Below are positions 1 to 4,026 of a stretch of DNA of 7,797 bases, in pieces. The stretch is from Lachnospiraceae bacterium (GTDB taxonomy: Bacteria > Bacillota > Clostridia > Lachnospirales > Lachnospiraceae): contig JAEEKC010000059.1 in the NCBI GenBank assembly GCA_016282215.1, forward strand, positions 1 through 7,797, read 5' to 3'. How positions within the stretch are numbered: position 1 is the first letter of the stretch; every line of letters starts with the position of its first letter. The notes beneath the pieces are model-generated. The model was not told the origin of the DNA. It worked only from the letters and a program-made list of their open reading frames with translations, and ran no database searches. The position numbers were made by a program, and so were the translations under genes.

Positions 1-31
1 ACCGCCATAAAAATTTAGTCTACAATGATTG

Positions 32-66
32 TATTCGGATCCGCAGCTATAGGGCGGATCCGGATA
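32..66 (+). repeat. Long inverted repeat (hairpin) in the leader of the first gene
   Basis: Nine-base arms CGGATCCGC (36-44) and GCGGATCCG (54-62) are perfectly complementary. They extend to 32-44 and 54-66 through one T-G wobble, around the 9-nt loop AGCTATAGG. No T-run follows, so it is not an intrinsic terminator for the + strand. A -10-like TACAAT sits at 21-26, and its -35 would fall at or beyond the window edge. If that promoter is real, transcription starts near 33 and the hairpin caps the mRNA 5' end. It could be a stabilising 5' hairpin or an operator. The palindrome is plain to see; its role is inference. Confidence 0.6.
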
Positions 67-145
67 AATAAGAAGGGGAGAGAAGTATGAAGTCAGGTAT
101 GTAAATACAAAGACGAATACTGCTAAATCAATTGGAGGTGGAAAA

Positions 146-547
146 ATGGCTTGTTTTGTTGTACCGGCTGTTGAGGCGATCGTTGTAACGGCAGTTGCCA
201 AGGCAGAAGAAAAAAAGGAAATGAAGCTCTTTGAAACGAAGGAGAATGTCACACAGGAAAAGAATTCCATTCCGCTTTCAAAGAAACTGAAATGGCTGAC
301 AAAACTCCTTTGGGGCGGCGTTGTGCTCCTGTTATTTGAGCATATCTGGCATGGAGAGGTGGTTCCATGGTTCCCGTTTTTGACGGCCATGGGCAATCCC
401 ATCGATGCAGCGGAGATGTTCCATGAGATGGCAACCGTAGGTGTTTTGATGGCTGTCCTTTGCACAGCAGTCTGGATCATCATGTGCAAGGTTGCGGAAG
501 CGATCGTAAAAAGACCGGAAACGTCTAAGTCCAAGGGGAAAGCTTAA
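146..547 (+). CDS. Small membrane protein of unknown function
   Basis: 133 residues. The start is set by GGAGGTG at 134-140, 5 nt before the ATG. A hydrophobic N-terminus (residues 1-18) leads into a Lys/Glu-rich stretch (19-48). Two stronger hydrophobic segments follow, at about 50-67 and 95-115, and the tail is basic and Lys-rich (120-133). Between the two segments lies a distinctive W/F/P-rich patch, HIWHGEVVPWFPFL (67-80), then an acidic, Met-rich stretch, DAAEMFHEM. I recall similar small proteins, with the same N-terminal MxCFVVP-like motif and WHGEVVPWFPFL patch, as conserved hypotheticals in Lachnospiraceae; that is memory, not a search result. No enzymatic motif is visible. The gene is followed after 27 bp by another small membrane protein, so the two probably form an operon and may act as a pair. 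The function is unknown. Confidence 0.85.
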   Translation: MACFVVPAVEAIVVTAVAKAEEKKEMKLFETKENVTQEKNSIPLSKKLKWLTKLLWGGVVLLLFEHIWHGEVVPWFPFLTAMGNPIDAAEMFHEMATVGVLMAVLCTAVWIIMCKVAEAIVKRPETSKSKGKA

Positions 548-574
548 TTAGCGAGAATTCAGGAGGATAACGAT

Positions 575-883
575 ATGACGTTGTTGATCACAGTGATCGC
601 AGCAGCGATCACAACTGCGGTATGGTATACCCGCAAGAATGATGACCTGAAACTTGGTTTTCTGTGTTTTATGTTCTGGGGTGCTTCCCTGATGTGGCTG
701 GTGGATGCGATCTTTGAATTTGCAGAGTTGAAGGAAGCATATTTTACTCCGGCGCTTGAGGATATGATCAATGATACCTTCCTGGGTGTGGCGGTGATCG
801 CACTTGCCCTTGTGATCTGGATCGTAAGGCTTTTGATCCTTGATCCGAAGGGAACGGTGAAGGAAGCGATCCTCAGACAGTGA
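575..883 (+). CDS. Small three-helix membrane protein of unknown function
   Basis: 102 residues. AGGAGG at 561-566 lies 8 nt before the ATG, a near-ideal site. Three hydrophobic segments are visible: about 2-18, about 27-48 (containing FWGASLMWLVDAIF) and about 67-88. Between segments 2 and 3 is a short acidic loop (ELKEAYFTPALEDMIND), and the tail is short and charged. The segment-2 motif with two Trp and an Asp inside the membrane is the most distinctive part. I recall the FWGASLMWxVDAIF pattern from conserved Clostridia hypotheticals found next to the type of gene that precedes it here, which would make the pair a conserved unit, but I could not verify this. No catalytic or transport signature is visible. 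It is probably co-transcribed with the upstream gene. No clear intrinsic terminator follows; the next sequence is an A/T tract belonging to the next promoter. Confidence 0.85.
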   Translation: MTLLITVIAAAITTAVWYTRKNDDLKLGFLCFMFWGASLMWLVDAIFEFAELKEAYFTPALEDMINDTFLGVAVIALALVIWIVRLLILDPKGTVKEAILRQ

Positions 884-903
884 TCGGGGAAAAAGAGTCG
901 GTC

Positions 904-966
904 AAAAAAATTTTAAAAAATTTAAACCAATGGTTGATTGCCGGATGGATCTGACCGATATATAAT
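904..966 (+). promoter_or_regulatory. Strong promoter with UP-like A/T tract
   Basis: A perfect -10 TATAAT lies at 961-966. Upstream, with an exact 17-bp spacer, is TTGCCG (938-943, 4 of 6 to TTGACA). An alternative, TTGATT (934-939), would need a 21-bp spacer. Directly upstream, 904-928 is nearly pure A/T in alternating A and T runs, placed where an UP element would contact RNA polymerase alpha subunits. The predicted transcription start is near 973. The nearest downstream gene starts 245 bp away and a terminator lies between, so this promoter may serve a small RNA first. Confidence 0.65.
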
Positions 967-972
967 GAAGAC

Positions 973-1090
973 ATGACCGGCAGAGATGTCGGACATCGGA
1001 AAAAAGATATTCAGTTGAGAATATTCAGTTGAGAAGAGGAAGACGGGATTACTATGCCCGTAGTCCCTATCACAACTGAATATTTTTTGT
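973..1090 (+). ncRNA. Candidate structured small RNA or attenuator leader
   Basis: From the predicted start near 973 to the T-run ending at 1088 there is no plausible ORF, but there is dense structure. First comes a 13-bp palindrome, GATGTC-G-GACATC (985-997). Next is a tandem direct duplication of the 14-mer ATATTCAGTTGAGA (1007-1020 and 1021-1034). Then an inner hairpin, GGGATTAC (1045-1052) with GTAGTCCC (1060-1067, one G-U pair) and a 7-nt loop. Last is CAACTGAATATT (1073-1084), complementary to either copy of the duplicated arm, followed by six Ts. The result is a nested stem that terminates transcription. It could be a free-standing RNA of about 115 nt or a regulated leader for the gene at 1218. 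It matches no RNA family that I can name. The structure is seen; the existence of the RNA is inferred. Confidence 0.5.
1020..1088 (+). terminator. Intrinsic terminator with nested hairpin
   Basis: The outer stem pairs AATATTCAGTTG (1020-1031) with CAACTGAATATT (1073-1084), 12 bp. The inner GC-richer hairpin is 1045-1067. A T-run at 1083-1088 follows, with a further TTTT at 1090-1093. The upstream duplicate arm (1007-1017) can replace the proximal arm with the same 11 pairs, leaving a larger internal loop. The AT-rich outer stem makes termination efficiency uncertain. Confidence 0.6.
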
Positions 1091-1094
1091 TTTC

Positions 1095-1170
1095 GGGGAA
1101 GCATCCGCGATGACCCGCCACCGGCGGCGAGCGTGCCAAGAAAGCAAAAGGACGGCGGACCGCCGTTGTC
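1095..1170. repeat. GC-rich hairpin block, possible repeat element
   Basis: This stretch is much richer in G+C than the A/T-rich sequence on both sides. It contains two short perfect hairpins: CCGCC-ACC-GGCGG (1115-1127) and ACGGCG-GAC-CGCCGT (1152-1166). Neither is directly followed by a T-run. It resembles a mobile palindromic unit in style, but no second copy is in this window. A 21-codon ATG ORF (1110-1175, basic, with two Cys) lies across it, with GGGGAAG 8 nt upstream; I do not call it a gene. It forms most of the leader between the terminator at 1088 and the gene at 1218. Confidence 0.35.
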
Positions 1171-1217
1171 ACTGAAAGTAAGCAATTTTTTATTTGATCA
1201 AAAAGGAGAAAACGCTT

Positions 1218-1685
1218 ATGAAAAACTACTACAATAACCCGATGTCCCGGATCTTCTGCTATGAATACGCACTGTACATGCTGATCAGCGACCTGTTCGC
1301 AGGCACCACCTGCAGCTCTATGGCTGTCGACAGCCTTCGGATGTACTACGCCGATCTGGTCAGGGAGAATGACCACAAGAATAACCCCTATGCCAAGGTG
1401 ACTTTCTCTTATGAGAAACAGTACGTCATCGAGGAGCTGATCGCCCAGCTCATCAGGCGCGATGTGATCGGCAAAGTCGCCTTCCCCGGCATGCATCTTT
1501 GCAGGGCACTGGTAAAGGTCCGTACTTTACAGGACGGAAGGCACACCTTCCTGTTTACCGACGGGATCTACGCCTTTGAGGCCGGTTTGGCCTTTGGCAA
1601 AAAGGGGGTGCCCACTGCGGTACTGATCCGCAACCTGCGGGCAGCAGCAGAGCCGGAGACGGATGCGTTGGGAAAGGCTGCATAG
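1218..1685 (+). CDS. Hypothetical protein, family not recognised
   Basis: 155 residues from the ATG at 1218, chosen because AAGGAG (1203-1208) lies 9 nt upstream. An in-frame TTG at 1194 would add 8 residues but swallow the ribosome binding site. The protein is probably soluble. An aromatic, Tyr/Asn-rich N-terminus leads into an amphipathic helical stretch (about 11-50). A mixed middle has a helix around the EELIAQLIRR sequence. A likely beta-hairpin follows (KVRTLQDGRHTFLFTDGIYAFEAG), and the tail is Ala/Glu-rich. Four Cys are present, without CxxC spacing. I recognise no motif. Many codons end in C or G (AAC, TAC, CTG, GGC, ACC), more than in the two genes upstream, which hints at a different history. 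It is bounded upstream by the structured leader and downstream by a new promoter, so it may be monocistronic and attenuated. Confidence 0.75.
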   Translation: MKNYYNNPMSRIFCYEYALYMLISDLFAGTTCSSMAVDSLRMYYADLVRENDHKNNPYAKVTFSYEKQYVIEELIAQLIRRDVIGKVAFPGMHLCRALVKVRTLQDGRHTFLFTDGIYAFEAGLAFGKKGVPTAVLIRNLRAAAEPETDALGKAA

Positions 1686-1747
1686 AGCAGCCGCTCCCAC
1701 AGTTACTATTTGCAGCCCCACATGGCATCTTACAATCGTAACATGTT

Positions 1748-1817
1748 GCATGGCAGACGCCGAAAAGGGTTGTCTGCCGTGCGATAATACAGTATAATGA
1801 TGTTCCGTGACGGCAGA
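1748..1817. promoter_or_regulatory. Inverted-repeat array around the phosphoesterase promoter (candidate operator)
   Basis: Three related arms surround the promoter. GCATGGCAGAC (1748-1758) pairs with GTCTGCCGTGC (1772-1782) over 11 bp, with one T-G mismatch and a 13-nt spacer; the right arm overlaps the -35 hexamer. The same right arm, as TCTGCCGT (1773-1780), also forms a perfect 8-bp inverted repeat with ACGGCAGA (1810-1817), just downstream of the expected start. The left arms lie upstream of the predicted start and so are not in the transcript, which favours a DNA-binding site over an RNA fold. No T-run follows, arguing against a terminator for the gene at 1218. The regulator is unknown. 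Confidence 0.5.
1770..1798 (+). promoter_or_regulatory. Promoter of the phosphoesterase operon
   Basis: A perfect -10 TATAAT lies at 1793-1798. With an exact 17-bp spacer, TTGTCT (1770-1775) matches four of six bases of the -35 consensus. A second -10-like GATAAT is at 1783-1788. The predicted start is near 1805, giving a 5' leader of about 50 nt before the ATG at 1854. The -35 lies inside an inverted repeat, so repression by occlusion is plausible. Confidence 0.65.
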
Positions 1818-1853
1818 GCTTAGGACAGCCACAGTATCAAAGAAAGGATTATC

Positions 1854-2405
1854 ATGAACTTATATATAGCAGATACGCATTTCGGTCATGCAAATGTGAT
1901 CAAGCATGACAAGAGGCCTTTTGCCGATGTGCAGGAAATGGATAAGGCGATGATCGACCTATGGAACAGGCGCGTCAATATCAGCGATGATGTCTATATT
2001 ATCGGGGATTTTGCGTTCAAGGCCGAAATGGATGAAAGCTGGTATTTAAAGCAGCTTCGCGGCCGGAAGCACCTGGTGACCGGGAATCATGATATGAAAC
2101 TGTTAAAAAACGAGAAGGCAATGTCCTATTTTGAATCTGTCGACAAAATGATGCACGTTGCGGATCAGGGAAATCATATCGCACTCTGTCATTATCCCAT
2201 GATCGAGTGGTACAGAAGTTTTCACGGAACCTATCTGATCTATGGACATATACACAATAAGAAGGGGCCGACCTACGAGATCATGAAGAACATAGACAGA
2301 GCACTGAATGCGGCGGCCTGTATCAATAATTACATGCCGGTATCTTTTGATGAACTGGTGGAAAATAACCGGCGTTTTCAGCAGGAGGATAAGCCTGAGG
2401 GGTAA
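1854..2405 (+). CDS. Calcineurin-like metallophosphoesterase, small cytosolic type
   Basis: 183 residues; AAAGGA at 1843-1848 lies 5 nt before the ATG. The metal-binding blocks of the calcineurin-like phosphoesterase superfamily are all present in order: DTHFGH (7-12), GD (51-52), GNHD (77-80), CHYP with His113, and GHIHNK (131-136). These should coordinate two divalent metals (usually Mn, Fe or Ni in the family) and hydrolyse a phosphomonoester or phosphodiester in the cytosol. There is no signal peptide. The length and the opening MNLYIADTHFGHAN resemble the compact group I associate with COG4186, whose substrates I do not know. It is the first gene of a two-gene operon with another phosphoesterase 2 bp downstream. 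The family is secure and the substrate unknown. Confidence 0.92.
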   Translation: MNLYIADTHFGHANVIKHDKRPFADVQEMDKAMIDLWNRRVNISDDVYIIGDFAFKAEMDESWYLKQLRGRKHLVTGNHDMKLLKNEKAMSYFESVDKMMHVADQGNHIALCHYPMIEWYRSFHGTYLIYGHIHNKKGPTYEIMKNIDRALNAAACINNYMPVSFDELVENNRRFQQEDKPEG

Positions 2406-2407
2406 TT

Positions 2408-3178
2408 ATGGCAACATATGTGGTATCAGATCTGCATGGCTATGCAGAGGTATTTGAAAAAGGAATTGAAAAGATCGGTCTGACAGATAAGGATATGCTG
2501 TATGTGATCGGAGATGCGATCGATCGCGGTCCGGACGGCATCAGGATCCTGCAGATGATCAAACGCCATAAAAACATGGATCTGCTCATCGGCAATCATG
2601 AGCTTTTGATGCTCGGCGCCGTAGATCCGGAAGGCAGGAAAAAGTGCACGGGGAATGATACCGCACTTTGGCTTTATTATAACGGCGGGAACAAGACTTA
2701 CGAGAAATATGGCAGACTGAAGCTGCAGAGCAGGCAGTCTCTTTTGGAATGGCTGAGAGAGCGGTATGTGATGAAAACCCTGAGCATAGAGGGCAGGCCG
2801 TATATCCTGACCCATTCCTACTATCTGCCGGGATATGAGGATAAAAGGCTCAGCGAGGTAGAAGACTATGTGACATGGAATATCGTCTGGAAATCTTATT
2901 ACCGGGATGACATCGATACACACGGACCGGATATCTACGGAAATTTCGACGCGACATTTGTGACGGGACATGTTCCGGTACATCGGATCATGCAGGATTA
3001 TCAGATGCGATGGGACTTTAATGATCTTTGCATGTTCCGGAAAGGAAACTTTATCTGTATCGACGGCGGATGCGCTTTCGGCAAGCAGCCAAACCTGAAA
3101 AACGGAGCCCTTTTTCTGCGGCTGGAGGATGAAACAGTATTTCCGGTTCCCTTATCGAATGACGAAACGGTTTGGTGA
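2408..3178 (+). CDS. PPP-type metallophosphatase (Ser/Thr phosphatase or Ap4A-hydrolase-like)
   Basis: 256 residues. The signature motifs of the PPP phosphatase family are complete: SDLHG (7-11), GDAIDRGPDG (35-44; usually GDxVDRG), GNHE (62-65), TH (135-136) and GHVP (187-190). A C-terminal IDGGC (218-222) is seen in bacterial members such as ApaH, PrpE and lambda-type phosphatases. It should bind two metals and remove phosphate from phosphoproteins or cleave dinucleoside polyphosphates; sequence alone cannot separate these. A central region (about 75-130) with WLYYNGG and Arg/Lys-rich helices may set specificity. The gene begins 2 bp after the preceding stop. Its ribosome binding site GAGGGG (2397-2402) lies inside the upstream gene's last codons, so the two are translationally coupled. 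No obvious terminator follows. Confidence 0.92.
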   Translation: MATYVVSDLHGYAEVFEKGIEKIGLTDKDMLYVIGDAIDRGPDGIRILQMIKRHKNMDLLIGNHELLMLGAVDPEGRKKCTGNDTALWLYYNGGNKTYEKYGRLKLQSRQSLLEWLRERYVMKTLSIEGRPYILTHSYYLPGYEDKRLSEVEDYVTWNIVWKSYYRDDIDTHGPDIYGNFDATFVTGHVPVHRIMQDYQMRWDFNDLCMFRKGNFICIDGGCAFGKQPNLKNGALFLRLEDETVFPVPLSNDETVW

Positions 3179-3196
3179 AATGAAGGGAACATGCAT

Positions 3197-3235
3197 TGAT
3201 TTACACCTGATTTACCTGATTTACATGGGCAGGTG
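3197..3235. repeat. Triple TGATTTAC repeat with overlapping CACCTG/CAGGTG inverted repeat
   Basis: TGATTTAC occurs three times, at 3197-3204, 3208-3215 and 3217-3224. The spacing of 11 and 9 bp is close to one helical turn, placing the copies on about the same DNA face. CACCTG (3204-3209) and CAGGTG (3230-3235) form an inverted repeat ending two bases before the -35 of the next promoter. The position, roughly -76 to -38 from the predicted start, suits an activator or repressor site. Function is inferred from position only. Confidence 0.4.
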
Positions 3236-3237
3236 AC

Positions 3238-3266
3238 TTGCAAAAAACAGATAAATATGCTACGAT
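3238..3266 (+). promoter_or_regulatory. Extended -10 promoter of the DUF5684-like gene
   Basis: TTGCAA (3238-3243) and TACGAT (3261-3266) are separated by 17 bp. The -10 is preceded by TGC (3258-3260), the extended -10 motif, which compensates for a 4-of-6 hexamer. The predicted start is near 3273, leaving a leader of about 100 nt before the ATG at 3376. I see no strong structure in that leader. Confidence 0.5.
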
Positions 3267-3375
3267 ATGGTCCGTGTGCAGTCCTTTTTCACAGGATGGA
3301 TCGAAAGGGGAGTCCGGCGTGAAAAAGAAGTCTGAACGCAGAAAAAATTACTTTTGATATAAGGAGGAGAAACAA

Positions 3376-3747
3376 ATGAGTAATGAAGCAATGGACGCCG
3401 TAATGGCGGGTTTTGGCGCAGGTTATATCATCGTATGCCTGGTGATCTCAATCGTGTGTATTGTAGGTATGTGGAAGGTCTTTACAAAGGCCGGAAAACC
3501 GGGCTGGGCTTCCCTGATACCGTTTTACAATCTTTACACGCTGTTCGATATTGCCTGGGGTAACGGTATTCTGTTTCTGACGATGCTTGTTCCCTGCGTG
3601 GATGTGATCTTTCTGATCATTTGCTATTACAAGCTCTGCAAGGCATTCGGCAAAGGTACCGGATTTTTTATCGGCATGTTTTTCTTCTCACCGATCTTTA
3701 TTTGCATTTTGGGCTTTGGCGATGCAGAGTATATCGGACCCCAGTAA
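3376..3747 (+). CDS. DUF5684-like small membrane protein
   Basis: 123 residues; AAGGAGGAG at 3361-3369 lies 6 nt before the ATG. After a short N-terminus, the first membrane segment covers about 16-34. It is followed by the hallmark WKVFTKAGKPGWASLIPFYN (33-52), then YTLFDIAWGN. A second hydrophobic block (about 63-84) leads to YYKLCKAFGKGTGF, and a third follows at about 95-112. The end, LGFGDAEYIGPQ, is typical. The order K-AG-PGW-LIP-YN, then KLxKAFGKGTGF, then GFGDAxYxGPQ is what I know from DUF5684 proteins of Firmicutes, sometimes annotated as signal-peptidase-like although no catalytic dyad is visible. The function is unknown. It has its own promoter and probably its own terminator, so it looks monocistronic. 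Confidence 0.9.
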   Translation: MSNEAMDAVMAGFGAGYIIVCLVISIVCIVGMWKVFTKAGKPGWASLIPFYNLYTLFDIAWGNGILFLTMLVPCVDVIFLIICYYKLCKAFGKGTGFFIGMFFFSPIFICILGFGDAEYIGPQ

Positions 3748-4026
3748 GCAGGCGGTTGATAGGAAAGAGAAGATGCTTACGGTTCATCGATGCAAAGACA
3801 TCCTGACCGAAGTGATCGTTCACGGGCAGCTGCGGCTGCCCGTTCGTTATTACAATAGCCGGCGTGGTAATATGACGGCTGTTCATACCCGTTCATATTC
3901 AGTCGACAAAAGAATTATTACGGATTGCTCCGCACACCATAAAGTCAATCCTCCACTTTCGTGCAAGCACAACATGGAGCCTGATTTTTGGCGTTGTAAT
4001 CCATATATGAAAGGTTCTGCGGTTTT
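3748..4026. other. Intergenic region before the ABC exporter operon
   Basis: These 279 bp hold the hairpin at 3822-3843, a weaker inverted repeat AGCCG (3857-3861)/CGGCT (3876-3880), and CGGA-TTGC-TCCG (3921-3932). An open frame runs from inside the DUF5684-like gene (3716) to 4030 and overlaps the exporter start as ATGA. It has no recognisable content and crosses a perfect hairpin, so I do not call it a gene. Exporters of this type are often preceded by a MarR-family regulator; I see none here. No convincing promoter is visible. TGTAAT at 3995-4000 is -10-like but lacks a -35. Confidence 0.5.
3822..3847 (+). terminator. Candidate terminator of the DUF5684-like gene
   Basis: ACGGGCAGC (3822-3830) and GCTGCCCGT (3835-3843) form a perfect 9-bp GC-rich stem with a TGCG tetraloop, 75 bp after the stop codon. 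The following TCGTTATTAC is only partly T-rich, so termination may be weak or factor-dependent. Confidence 0.45.

Noticed and set aside
1194..1217. TTG start giving a longer form of the 1218 gene
   Set aside because: The added codons consist of the AAGGAG ribosome binding site itself, so initiation at the ATG at 1218 is better supported.
1011..1496. Minus-strand open frame of 161 codons
   Set aside because: It is antisense to the 1218 gene and runs through the terminator hairpin. It has no supported ribosome binding site and no recognisable product.
3276..3335. GTG-initiated 19-residue leader peptide before the DUF5684-like gene
   Set aside because: There is no ribosome binding site, since the start is within a few bases of the predicted transcription start. 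The peptide has no run of a single amino acid as in attenuators.
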